A DNA stretch of 64,000 bases from an uncultured Prevotella sp. (GTDB lineage: Bacteria > Bacteroidota > Bacteroidia > Bacteroidales > Bacteroidaceae). Positions 44,469-52,654 of the stretch are shown one piece after another (position 1 is the stretch's first letter; each line of letters opens with the position of its first letter). The notes beneath the pieces are model-generated. The model did no database searches, was not told the DNA's origin, and saw nothing but the letters and a program-made list of their open reading frames with translations. Made by a program: the position numbers and the translations under genes. The stretch covers positions 1-64,000 of the forward strand of contig CAAGPV010000056.1 in assembly GCA_900771975.1 (NCBI GenBank), written 5' to 3'.

Positions 44469-46397
44469 ATGAAGAAAACATTACTTTCCTTGTTGGTTGT
44501 ACTGACTTCAATTTCAGTCAGTGCACAAAAGTTTGTTTCAAAGACCTTTGTAGGCTCTTTGGACAGACAGACGGTTGTTTCTGGAGCAAAGAAAGCGCCC
44601 GCAAAGGTTGATTTGCCAAGTAATCAGCGTCTTATCGGTTACTATACAACCGACGATTGTGACAATTCTTTAGGTTTGACAGGTCTTCCTGGCAACTATA
44701 AAGCAGGTATTTTATTGGAAAATACAGACTTCGGTGCCTATGTAGGAGCCAAGGTTGTTGGTGTTCGCTATTCTTTGGGTCAGAGCTCTACAGCATCTGG
44801 CGTCTATGTATCTAAGGTAAATGCAGAAGGTCAAATTTCCGAAGCTGCTACCAAGACAGAGTCCAATTCTGTGTCAGGCTGGCACACTACAATGTTCGAT
44901 ACTGCTGACCAGTTTGATTTGACCGATGATATTGCAGGCTTGATGGTTGGCTTCAGCTACAAGCAGACATCTTCCAACTATCCTATCGGCTTCTTCACCA
45001 ATGGCCCAAAGCGTAATTTCTATGTCTATGGAAATATTCCAGCTTCTGCCGGTGGTAGTGGTGAAGCTTGGTATAATATGGGCGATAGCTATGGTTCACC
45101 TGCCATTCAACTCATTGTTGAAGGCACTTTCCCAGAAAATGCTGTTGTTCCTTCTCCTTTCGGTAAGTTCACTACAGCTCTCAACGGTAGCAAAGATGTT
45201 AAGGTGACATTGTTGAATGCAGGTTCCAGCCTTTCTTCTTTCGATTATACCCTCACTCAGGAGGGCACCACCAGTGCAGAGAAACATGCTGTTTTAGACT
45301 CTCCTTTAGGTGTAGGAGGTAGTGTAGTTGCCAAAATTAACATCCCTGCTGCTTCTGTTGTAGGTTCTCACGAAGTTGTTCTTACAATAACAAAAGTTAA
45401 TGGTGCCGCCAATGAAGCTTCGTCAAAGAGTGCTTCTGGTACTAACATCACCCTGTCACGTGCCCTTAATAAGGCTTCTGTTGTAGAAGAATTTACAGGT
45501 ACCACCTGTGGATGGTGTCCACGTGGCCATGTTGGAATGAAGAACTTGCGTGAGCAGTTTGGTGATCAGTTTATCGGCATTGCCATCCATCAATATGCTA
45601 CTAAAGATCCGATGTACAACGCCAATTATGCTGCATTGGGTTTCAACGGTGCTCCCAGTTGTATGATTAACCGTGATGGCAGTGTTGTCGATCCTTATTA
45701 TGGAAGCAGCACAAGCATTGCAAACGATTTCTCTGCATCTTTGGAAGATCTTCCTGAATTGGGTGTTACTGTTACAGGACAGTGGAGTGAAGATTCTACA
45801 CAGGTTCTTGCAACTGCAAATGTAGAGGCTTTGGTTTCTGGTAATTATAACATCGACTTCGTACTTGTTGGCGACAGTTTGGGCTCTACCGGTAATGCTT
45901 GGAAACAAACTAACTATTACAGTTCTGCTTATGCAAGTTCTACTGGTTTGTCAAAAAGCCAATTGCCAGATGACTTGAAGTTCTTGTGGACTGCAGGTTC
46001 TTCTTGGACTACTACTTTCAATGATGTGTTGCTCGCAAGCTCTTATGTTAGTACAAATAACAAGGCTACACTTGATCCTTTGACGGCCGATCAGACCACT
46101 ACCAGCAATTACACACTTACCTTCCCAACCAAGGCTGCCTTGGTTAAGGGAATTAAAAAGCAATATGTTTATGTTGTAGCAATTGTTAGTGACCCGACTA
46201 CTGGCGCCATCATCAATGCTGCCAAGGCTCCACTTCTCCCTTGCCCATCAGGCATTCAGAATGTCAACAACGAGAACTCAGCTTCTGTTGAAGTTGCTCG
46301 TTACACACTCAACGGTCAGCGCATCAGTGCTCCTGTAAAGGGTGTCAACATCGTTAAGTATGCTAACGGTAAGACAGTGAAAGAAATTGTTAAGTAA
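44469..46397 (+). CDS. Secreted Omp28-like protein with CxxC and type IX-like tail
   Basis: 642 residues. A signal peptide (to about residue 19, ISVSAQ) is followed by a beta-rich N-terminal region (about 20-325) and an Omp28/thioredoxin-like domain with VEEFTGTTCGWCPRGHVGM (Cys347, Cys350) and GFNGAPSCMINRDG. The C-terminal sorting-like tail (ARYTLNGQRISAPVKG, NIVKYANGKTVK) matches the preceding protein at 21 of its last 33 positions. It ends the run before a strong terminator. I infer a surface-exposed protein whose CxxC site may be served by the upstream DsbD/TlpA pair. Confidence 0.8.
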   Translation: MKKTLLSLLVVLTSISVSAQKFVSKTFVGSLDRQTVVSGAKKAPAKVDLPSNQRLIGYYTTDDCDNSLGLTGLPGNYKAGILLENTDFGAYVGAKVVGVRYSLGQSSTASGVYVSKVNAEGQISEAATKTESNSVSGWHTTMFDTADQFDLTDDIAGLMVGFSYKQTSSNYPIGFFTNGPKRNFYVYGNIPASAGGSGEAWYNMGDSYGSPAIQLIVEGTFPENAVVPSPFGKFTTALNGSKDVKVTLLNAGSSLSSFDYTLTQEGTTSAEKHAVLDSPLGVGGSVVAKINIPAASVVGSHEVVLTITKVNGAANEASSKSASGTNITLSRALNKASVVEEFTGTTCGWCPRGHVGMKNLREQFGDQFIGIAIHQYATKDPMYNANYAALGFNGAPSCMINRDGSVVDPYYGSSTSIANDFSASLEDLPELGVTVTGQWSEDSTQVLATANVEALVSGNYNIDFVLVGDSLGSTGNAWKQTNYYSSAYASSTGLSKSQLPDDLKFLWTAGSSWTTTFNDVLLASSYVSTNNKATLDPLTADQTTTSNYTLTFPTKAALVKGIKKQYVYVVAIVSDPTTGAIINAAKAPLLPCPSGIQNVNNENSASVEVARYTLNGQRISAPVKGVNIVKYANGKTVKEIVK

Positions 46398-46426
46398 ATC
46401 TTTTCGCTCTCAAGCGAAACTCATAG

Positions 46427-46458
46427 ATAAGGCTGCAAACATCAGTTTGTGGCCTTAT
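46427..46458 (+). terminator. Terminator after the exported thiol-protein cluster
   Basis: A 14-bp stem (ATAAGGCTGCAAAC / GTTTGTGGCCTTAT, two wobble pairs) with loop ATCA, followed by a moderately T-rich tract. Confidence 0.8.
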
Positions 46459-46548
46459 TCGCTTTATTGAGATTGGTAACTATTTGACTGATAACGACTT
46501 GACGTATGTCAAGAAAATGTAACAAGATTGTAATTCTTTGGCAAAACA

Positions 46549-46580
46549 TTTGTCCTTATAAGGGGAAAGGTGTAATTTTG
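46549..46580 (+). promoter_or_regulatory. Full promoter of the small-RNA candidate
   Basis: TTTG (46549-46552), 20-nt spacer, TAATTTTG (46573-46580): a complete Bacteroidetes -33/-7 promoter with no gene start downstream on this strand. Confidence 0.7.
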
Positions 46581-46586
46581 CATCGT

Positions 46587-46648
46587 GTTTTTCATAGTAT
46601 TAGATTTAAGGTTAACAAAGGTTGGACTACAGCGGTAGTCCTTTTTTT
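46587..46648 (+). ncRNA. Candidate small RNA of about 62 nt
   Basis: The full promoter at 46549-46580 is followed after about 60 nt by an intrinsic terminator: GGACTAC (46624-46630), loop AGCG, GTAGTCC (46635-46641), then seven T. No ATG lies between. The transcript would end 55 nt before the stop end of the convergent helix-hairpin-helix gene. A short untranslated RNA is the simplest reading. The start position is estimated from the -7 box. Confidence 0.5.
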
Positions 46649-46703
46649 ATGTCCTTACCTCTCCTATGGTTTCCGAAAGCTCAATTTCCTCAAGTTTTTC
46701 TTG

Positions 46704-47645
46704 TTAATATTCCACGTATGGTGTTAGTCGTTTAATAGCTTCCGGTGGGAAATCTTTTAGCAGCTGAAGTTGTGACAGGCTTTTCAGAGGACCTTTCAAT
46801 CGTCTGTAATCTGCTATCTCCCTTGCTTGATAGAAGTTGATGTATGGATGCCGACGCAGTTGGTTCACCGTCAATTGGTTGACGTTTATCTTTTTTGGGT
46901 GTGCATTTGATATGGTAAAGTAGGGAAGTGCTTCTTCAGGAAATCCGTCTATTTCCTTTAGTTGGCCTACATTGACGTAACCGCCAAGTTTGTTCCCATA
47001 GCTGACAATTGCTTTTGCCCATCCGCTACCTATGCCCGGTACCTTTTTCAATAGTGTAGTGTCGGCATTGGCAAGGTTGATGTGTTCTCCCAATTTTATC
47101 TTGATGGGGTACTTTATGGTGTCTCTGTCATATTCTTTATATGGTTGGTAGCCGTCAGCTTCGCTTTTCTGGTAGGAGCGTTCCCCGGCAAGCTGCGCTG
47201 CTGGTGCATAGTCGGGCGATATGGTTATGTAGGGTTTCATTTCGCGGTACTGTTTCTGTGTAAGTCCATATAGACGTGCAAAATCTTCCGGTTTGCGATA
47301 GATTCCTCCCTTTGCTCTGTATTTGTAGATGTTGCGCACTTGCCATGGCGATAGACCAAGACGTAACAGTTGGGTGCTGTCGGCAGTGTTTGGATCAAAA
47401 GCAAAGAGTTCTGCGGTTCTTCCTTCAGCCGTTTGATAATAGCGTGGGTGAGGATAGCCATTGGTTCCTTGTTGGGTTTGCGGTATGTTCAGGCTATCCT
47501 TTTGATAGTTGTTTCCAAGGGTCGTCTTCGTGTTGAGTTGTCCTAAAAAGTAAAATGCCAAGCAGGCAAGCACTGCCAAGGTGAGAAGGAAAAGCAGTAC
47601 TTGCCTGTCTGATTTTTGCAGTAGGAAGATATTTTTTATTTTCAT
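46704..47645 (-). CDS. Helix-hairpin-helix protein, ComEA-like repeats
   Basis: 313 residues. A membrane anchor near the N-terminus (LFLLTLAVLACLAFYFLGQL, about 18-37) precedes three or more HhH units: FDPNTADSTQLLRLGLSPWQ (about 90-150), INLANADTTLLKKVPGIGSGWAKAI (about 190-240) and INVNQLTVNQLRRHPYINFYQAREI (about 250-310). The repeats resemble ComEA DNA-binding domains. Role in DNA uptake or surface DNA binding is inference only. It lies 36 nt behind an NSS transporter gene and may be in its operon. Confidence 0.85.
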   Translation of the reverse strand: MKIKNIFLLQKSDRQVLLFLLTLAVLACLAFYFLGQLNTKTTLGNNYQKDSLNIPQTQQGTNGYPHPRYYQTAEGRTAELFAFDPNTADSTQLLRLGLSPWQVRNIYKYRAKGGIYRKPEDFARLYGLTQKQYREMKPYITISPDYAPAAQLAGERSYQKSEADGYQPYKEYDRDTIKYPIKIKLGEHINLANADTTLLKKVPGIGSGWAKAIVSYGNKLGGYVNVGQLKEIDGFPEEALPYFTISNAHPKKINVNQLTVNQLRRHPYINFYQAREIADYRRLKGPLKSLSQLQLLKDFPPEAIKRLTPYVEY

Positions 47646-47681
47646 GTTGCCGGTTCCTTTATGGTGATACCGTCTTCGGCT

Positions 47682-49034
47682 TTAAATGAGGTTTAGTTGG
47701 TGAAGGAAGATGGCCAATATGCATATTGGGCACACAAAACGTATGACAAACAACCATCCTCTGAAGAGGAGTTTGTTGCAGGTGCCCCAATTGCTAAATT
47801 CGTCTTTAACGATCGAACGTGGCACTATCCATCCTATAAAGATGCACGTCAGTAAAGAGCCGACAGGCAGCAATATCTGAGCTGTGAGAAAGTCACAAAA
47901 GTCCAAGATGTTTCTGTCGGCTATCTTCAGCCCACCCAAAATTCCTGTTGAAAGTGAGCATAGTACTGCTATCCCACAACAGATGGTCGTGACAATAGCG
48001 GCTGCCCGTTTCCTGCTGATGTGAAGTTCTTCTCGAAAGAACGCCGTCCCTATCTCATGCATGGAAATGGTAGAAGTGAGTGCAGCCAACGAGAGCAGTG
48101 CGTAGAACAAAATAGAAATGACAAATCCCACCAAAGGAGCACCCTCAAAAGCTTCCTTAAAGACGTTGGGCAGCGTGATGAAGATGAGCGCAGGACCGCT
48201 GTCTGGGCGCACTCCTACGGCAAAAGCGGCTGGAAAAATCATCAATCCTGCCATGATGGCAATTAGTGTGTCCAGCAAAGCTATTTGTCCAGCCGACTTG
48301 CACAGGTTGGTTTGTCTGCTAAAATAGGAGGCATACGTACATAGGCACGCCGTTCCTAAGCTCAAAGAGAAAAATGCTTGTCCCAATGCGTCCAGAAAAA
48401 CACTGCTTGACAGTTTGTTGAAGTCTGGATGGAAAAGAAAACGAATGCCCTTATCGGCATTGGGAAGCGAACACGAGGCCCATACGATAATGATGAGTAG
48501 GACAAACAGGGTAGGCATAAGAACGTTGGAAGCGTGTTCTATTCCCTCGCGTACGCCACGAATTATGACAATGTGTGTGATGAAAACAAAGCAGATTGCC
48601 CAAAGCGTTGGGCGGATGGGGTCTGCTGAAAACGTTTGGAAGAAGGCTTTTGCTGTTTGCGCGTCTCCTTGCATGTTGCCACAGACCGCCTCGAAAAGAT
48701 ATTCCAAACACCATCCTGACACCACTGCATAGAAACCCAAGATGATGATGGCTGTTATTACTCCCGTCAGTCCTATCAGTCCCCAAAGGCGTCCTTTGTG
48801 GAAGCTTTGATAGGCTTTTGCCGCATTGCTCGCTCCATGTCGTCCTACAATAAATTCAGCAATCATTCCTGGAATGCCGAGCATCAATACACACACCATA
48901 TAGATAAGGATGAATGCTGACCCTCCGTTTTGTCCTGTCATATAGGGGAAGCGCCATATATTGCCTAATCCAACAGCCGAACCTGCCGTTGCCAATATTA
49001 CGCCTAATTTCCCAAAGTGAACTCTTTCTGCCAT
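47682..49034 (-). CDS. Neurotransmitter:sodium symporter (NSS) family transporter, copy 2
   Basis: 450 residues, about 11-12 membrane helices. The N-terminal signature GNIWRFPYMTGQNGGSAF matches the Na+/substrate site of NSS (SNF) proteins. These import amino acids or related compounds with Na+; the substrate is not readable. It is a close paralogue of the upstream NSS gene (40-nt gap), with near-identical motif blocks throughout, so a tandem duplication is likely. Confidence 0.92.
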   Translation of the reverse strand: MAERVHFGKLGVILATAGSAVGLGNIWRFPYMTGQNGGSAFILIYMVCVLMLGIPGMIAEFIVGRHGASNAAKAYQSFHKGRLWGLIGLTGVITAIIILGFYAVVSGWCLEYLFEAVCGNMQGDAQTAKAFFQTFSADPIRPTLWAICFVFITHIVIIRGVREGIEHASNVLMPTLFVLLIIIVWASCSLPNADKGIRFLFHPDFNKLSSSVFLDALGQAFFSLSLGTACLCTYASYFSRQTNLCKSAGQIALLDTLIAIMAGLMIFPAAFAVGVRPDSGPALIFITLPNVFKEAFEGAPLVGFVISILFYALLSLAALTSTISMHEIGTAFFREELHISRKRAAAIVTTICCGIAVLCSLSTGILGGLKIADRNILDFCDFLTAQILLPVGSLLTCIFIGWIVPRSIVKDEFSNWGTCNKLLFRGWLFVIRFVCPICILAIFLHQLNLI

Positions 49035-49074
49035 AATCAGTTTGTTTTTGTAGGTGGATTAGCCGTTCTTTTCA

Positions 49075-50436
49075 TCAGATAATGTTGAACTGATGGAGGA
49101 AAACGGCGAGAATGAGAAGCGGACAGACGAAGCGAATGAGAAAGTAGAATGTACCAAACAAAGGTGTTTTGAGTGTCCCCCAGTTGGTAAATTCGTCCTT
49201 GACAAGCTTTTTGGGTACATACCATCCCAAGAATAGGCAAGTGAAAAATCCTCCTAAAGGCAAAAATATCTGTCCTGTAACAAAGTCAAAGATGTCGAAA
49301 AGCGTTTTCCCACTGATGCTTAACCAGCTCCAATCTCCCAGCGATAGCGAGCAGATAGCCCCGATAAAGCAGGTAGAGCAGGTGACAATAGTGGCAGCCC
49401 GTTTTCTGTTGGTTTGCAACTCTTCTTGAAAGAATGCTGTGCTCACCTCATGCAGGGAAATGAGAGACGTCAATGCGGCCAACGAAAGCAGGGCATAGAA
49501 GCCTAACGAGATGACTGTTCCCAACAGGGAAAGTCCGGCAAAGGCCTTTTCAAAGACGTTGGGCAGCGTGATGAACACCAGAGAAGGACCGCTGTCGGGG
49601 TTTATTCCTACCGAAAAGGCAGCAGGAAAAATCATTAGGCCCGCCAGAATCGCTACCATGGTGTCTATGAGCCCTATCTGAATGGCGGAATTTGGCAGGT
49701 TGGTCTGTCGTGTATAATAAGAAGCATAGGTACAGATACAACCCATTGCAATGCTCAACGAATAGAACGATTGCCCTAAAGCGCTTAGGAAAACGTCTTT
49801 TGTTACTTTTGAGAAGTCAGGCTTGCACAAGAACATAATGCCTTTGCCTGCATCTGGAAGCAAGCACGATGCAACAACAATCACCAATAGCAGAATGAAC
49901 AATGCAGGCATCAGCACCTTGGAAGCGCGCTCAATGCCATTCCTTACTCCATGTATGATGACGAAATGTGTCATCAGCAATATGGCAACCGTCCATAGTA
50001 TTGGCTCCCAAGCGTTGCTGCTAAAGTTCTTGAAATAGTTGGTAATGTCTGTGGCCGACCCGTGCAACTGACCTATAAGGGCTGCAAAAACATACTGTAA
50101 GCACCACCCCGACACCACTGCATAGTAACCTGTGATGAGAAATCCGGTGATAACACCCAGATAGCCCACCCATTTCCATGGCGTTCCGTTAGACAGTTTT
50201 GTATAGGCCCGGGCCGTATTTGAGGCTGCATGGCGACCAATGATAAATTCTCCTATCATACAGGGCAATCCCAACAACAGCACACAACCTATATATATAA
50301 GTATAAAAGCGGCACCGCCATTGGCTCCTGCCATATAGGGAAAGCGCCAAATATTTCCCAATCCAACCGCACCTCCAGCTGTGGCAAGAATGATTCCCAA
50401 CTTACTACCGAAGTTTGCTCTTTCTTGTTGTTTCAT
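49075..50436 (-). CDS. Neurotransmitter:sodium symporter (NSS) family transporter, copy 1
   Basis: 453 residues with the NSS signature GNIWRFPYMAGANGGAAF and about 11-12 hydrophobic helices. It probably imports an amino acid with Na+. It is the first gene of a leftward group (NSS, NSS, HhH protein). Its promoter -7 box (50459-50466) mirrors that of the divergent VanZ gene within a perfect inverted repeat, so the two genes may be regulated together or exclusively. Confidence 0.92.
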   Translation of the reverse strand: MKQQERANFGSKLGIILATAGGAVGLGNIWRFPYMAGANGGAAFILIYIGCVLLLGLPCMIGEFIIGRHAASNTARAYTKLSNGTPWKWVGYLGVITGFLITGYYAVVSGWCLQYVFAALIGQLHGSATDITNYFKNFSSNAWEPILWTVAILLMTHFVIIHGVRNGIERASKVLMPALFILLLVIVVASCLLPDAGKGIMFLCKPDFSKVTKDVFLSALGQSFYSLSIAMGCICTYASYYTRQTNLPNSAIQIGLIDTMVAILAGLMIFPAAFSVGINPDSGPSLVFITLPNVFEKAFAGLSLLGTVISLGFYALLSLAALTSLISLHEVSTAFFQEELQTNRKRAATIVTCSTCFIGAICSLSLGDWSWLSISGKTLFDIFDFVTGQIFLPLGGFFTCLFLGWYVPKKLVKDEFTNWGTLKTPLFGTFYFLIRFVCPLLILAVFLHQFNII

Positions 50437-50452
50437 AAAAAATCGATATTAA

Positions 50453-50492
50453 TTACTGCAAAAGTATAAAAAAATATCTACTTTTGCAGTAA
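50453..50492. promoter_or_regulatory. Mirror-image divergent promoters in a 14-bp inverted repeat
   Basis: TTACTGCAAAAGTA (50453-50466) and TACTTTTGCAGTAA (50479-50492) are exact inverses, 12 bp apart. Each contains a TACTTTTG -7 box facing outward, one for the NSS gene at 50436 and one for VanZ at 50505. Each polymerase footprint would cover the other's -7 box. A regulator could also use the symmetric site. Confidence 0.65.
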
Positions 50493-50504
50493 AAAAGAAC
50501 GTAA

Positions 50505-50903
50505 ATGGAAAAATTAAGCAAATCTACGATAGCCCGTTATCCGTTTTCATTCATCATTGTTGTGCTGATTTGGTTGGCTTGTATGCTTCCCATACCGGAA
50601 ACTCCGCTTGACAATGTCACGCTGATAGACAAGTGGGTACACATCGTTATGTACCTTGCGCTTACATTGACAGTGGGTTTTGAATATTATAAAGTTCACA
50701 AATCATCTTTGCATAAGGTCGCATTGATGTTTTGGGCATGGCTATTGCCTGCCTTGATGGGAGGGCTTGTCGAGATTGCACAAGCCTATTGTACGGGAGG
50801 ACGCCGAACGGGCGACTGGTTGGATTTTGTCGCCGATGCCATTGGAGCAACTCTCGGAGGCCTTATCGGTATTCTTCTGGTAAAGTGTTTCGCCAAACGC
50901 TAA
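50505..50903 (+). CDS. VanZ-like membrane protein
   Basis: 132 residues with four hydrophobic segments (about 16-33, 47-63, 72-92, 106-127) and the VanZ-type pattern DKWVHIVMYLALT and GGLVEIAQAY...RTGDWLDFVADAIGA. VanZ relatives are small membrane proteins, in one case giving low teicoplanin resistance; the housekeeping role is unknown. Its 3' end overlaps the convergent CYTH gene by 41 nt. Confidence 0.85.
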   Translation: MEKLSKSTIARYPFSFIIVVLIWLACMLPIPETPLDNVTLIDKWVHIVMYLALTLTVGFEYYKVHKSSLHKVALMFWAWLLPALMGGLVEIAQAYCTGGRRTGDWLDFVADAIGATLGGLIGILLVKCFAKR

Positions 50904-51360
50904 ACGGATTTTGGCGCATATGTGAGTTATAGAAACGCCGGTCACCCGTCACTTCCATTCCTATAAAGTCCGGTTTTTCAAAGTCTTCCGTCTCTTTTCC
51001 CAACTCCACTTCCGCCATCACAAGCCCGTCGTTATCACCGTAAAACTCGTCCACTTCAAATGTATGGTTGCCCGCTTTGACAAGATATCGCCGTTTGTCA
51101 ATGATGCCAGGTTCGCAAAGGGCCATCAGATGCTGCGCTTCGTCCAGTGAGATTTCCTTCTCAAATTCGTAGCGAGTCATTCCTCCATTGCGTGATGGCC
51201 CCTTAATGGTCAGAAACCCTTTGTCGTCACGTATGCGAACTCTTACCGTGTTGATGGCAGCGAAGTAACCTTGTTGGATGTGGCTGCTGGCAAAAGCTTT
51301 GCTCTTCCAGTCCATTGACTTATGAACCAGAAACTTCCGTTCTATTTCCAGTCCGCTCAT
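50863..51360 (-). CDS. CYTH-domain protein (triphosphate tunnel family)
   Basis: 165 residues, one CYTH domain. The N-terminal EIERKFLV gives the EXEXK metal/phosphate signature. Later strands carry paired Arg/Lys and Glu residues (VRVRIRDDKGFLTIKG, FEVDEF, AEVELG). Family members bind triphosphates or hydrolyse inorganic triphosphate or thiamine triphosphate. It follows the 47-residue membrane-protein gene with 2 nt between stop and start, in the line acyl-CoA synthetase, prfB, small protein, CYTH. Confidence 0.92.
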   Translation of the reverse strand: MSGLEIERKFLVHKSMDWKSKAFASSHIQQGYFAAINTVRVRIRDDKGFLTIKGPSRNGGMTRYEFEKEISLDEAQHLMALCEPGIIDKRRYLVKAGNHTFEVDEFYGDNDGLVMAEVELGKETEDFEKPDFIGMEVTGDRRFYNSHMRQNPFSVWRNTLPEEYR

Positions 51361-51362
51361 AA

Positions 51363-51506
51363 TCAGCTAACGAGCCACATTGAGTAGCCAGCAACGGCAA
51401 TAGCCAATACTGCCAACACGCCTATTATCCATTTTATCACTTTTTGTGCTTGCTTTTCCTGCTTCTCTTCATACGCTTTTTTGCGTGCTTTACCGTTATT
51501 GTTCAT
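51363..51506 (-). CDS. Small single-pass membrane protein of 47 residues
   Basis: A short gene in the gap between prfB and the CYTH gene. The product has a very basic N-terminus (NNNGKARKKAYEEKQEKQ), then one hydrophobic helix (about 26-42, WIIGVLAVLAIAVAG) and a short tail. It starts 26 nt after the prfB stop and ends in TGA two bases before the CYTH ATG, so coupled translation is likely. Positively charged cytoplasmic side first predicts N-in topology. Function unknown. Confidence 0.75.
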   Translation of the reverse strand: MNNNGKARKKAYEEKQEKQAQKVIKWIIGVLAVLAIAVAGYSMWLVS

Positions 51507-51532
51507 AGTATTTTTGTTGTTTAGATTAATTG

Positions 51533-52654
51533 TTATTCTTCGTCGTTGGTTGGGAATTCCATCAGATAGGCTTTGATAAATCCGTCTATCTTGCCGTCCA
51601 TTACACCGTCTACATCGCTTGTCTGATAGCCAGTGCGATGGTCTTTCACGCGGCGGTCGTCAAAGACATAGCTCCTGATTTGGCTTCCCCATTCTATTTT
51701 TTTCTTTGATGCTTCTATTTTTGCTTTCGCTTCCAGGCGCTTCTTCATAGCGCGGTCGTACAGTTGCGACTTCAAGAGGAGCAAAGCTTTGGCCCTGTTC
51801 TTTGGCTGGTCTCGGGTTTCGGTGTTCTCAATGAGTATTTCTTCTTGCTCACCGGTATCAGGGTCTTCATATTGATAGCGCAGACGTACACCCGATTCTA
51901 CCTTGTTGACGTTCTGACCGCCAGCTCCACTCGAACGGAAGGTGTCCCATGAAAGTCTTGCAGGGTCTACAAAGACCTCTATGGTGTCGTCGACGAGTGG
52001 TGTAACGAAGACGCTTGCAAAGCTTGTCATGCGTTTTCCTTGTGCATTGAAGGGGCTTACGCGCACCAATCGGTGCACGCCGTTTTCGCTTTTCAGATAT
52101 CCGTAGGCATATTCTCCGCCTTCTATGGTCATCGTAACGCTTTTGATGCCTGCTTCATCTCCCTCTTGCAGGTCTGTAATGTTCACTTTGTAGCCATGTG
52201 CTTCCGCCCATCTCATGTACATGCGCATCAGCATTGAAGCCCAATCCTGGCTTTCAGTACCTCCGGCACCAGAGTTGATTTTCAGAACACAGTCCATAGG
52301 GTCTTCTTCCTGTCGGAGCATATTCTTCAGTTCAAGTTCTTCTATGGCCTTTATGTCTTTGTCGTAGAGCGCGTCTACCTCTTCTTCTGTTACGATGTTG
52401 TCTTTGTAGAAGTCAAAAGCAAGTTGCAACTCATCGGTTAAGTCGCGGACAGTCTTGTAGCCGACAATCCATTTCTCAATGCTTTTCACCTTTTTCATCT
52501 GCTCTTGCGCCCGTTTTGGGTCTTCCCAAAAGTCGGGTGCTTGCGTGCGCAGTTGCTCTTCTTCAAATTCTATTTTCTTTTGGTCGATGTTCAGATAGCG
52601 GTGCAATGCTTCTGTGCGCTCTTTAACGTCTTTCAGTTGATCAGCTGTAATCAT
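51533..52654 (-). CDS. prfB: Peptide chain release factor 2
   Basis: 373 residues in a single frame. The GGQ motif (RSSGAGGQNVNK) catalyses peptide release, and SPF (RVSPFNAQ) reads UGA/UAA stop codons. In many bacteria prfB needs a +1 frameshift near codon 25 at CTTTGA. Here the matching site (RYLNID; CGC TAT CTG AAC) has no stop, so that autoregulation is absent. Its ATG overlaps the stop of the acyl-CoA synthetase gene (ATGA). Confidence 0.97.
   Translation of the reverse strand: MITADQLKDVKERTEALHRYLNIDQKKIEFEEEQLRTQAPDFWEDPKRAQEQMKKVKSIEKWIVGYKTVRDLTDELQLAFDFYKDNIVTEEEVDALYDKDIKAIEELELKNMLRQEEDPMDCVLKINSGAGGTESQDWASMLMRMYMRWAEAHGYKVNITDLQEGDEAGIKSVTMTIEGGEYAYGYLKSENGVHRLVRVSPFNAQGKRMTSFASVFVTPLVDDTIEVFVDPARLSWDTFRSSGAGGQNVNKVESGVRLRYQYEDPDTGEQEEILIENTETRDQPKNRAKALLLLKSQLYDRAMKKRLEAKAKIEASKKKIEWGSQIRSYVFDDRRVKDHRTGYQTSDVDGVMDGKIDGFIKAYLMEFPTNDEE

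Noticed and set aside
46506..46727. Open frame of 73 codons after the thiol cluster
   Set aside because: It runs through the small-RNA promoter and terminator and into the 3' end of the convergent gene, with no recognisable protein features.
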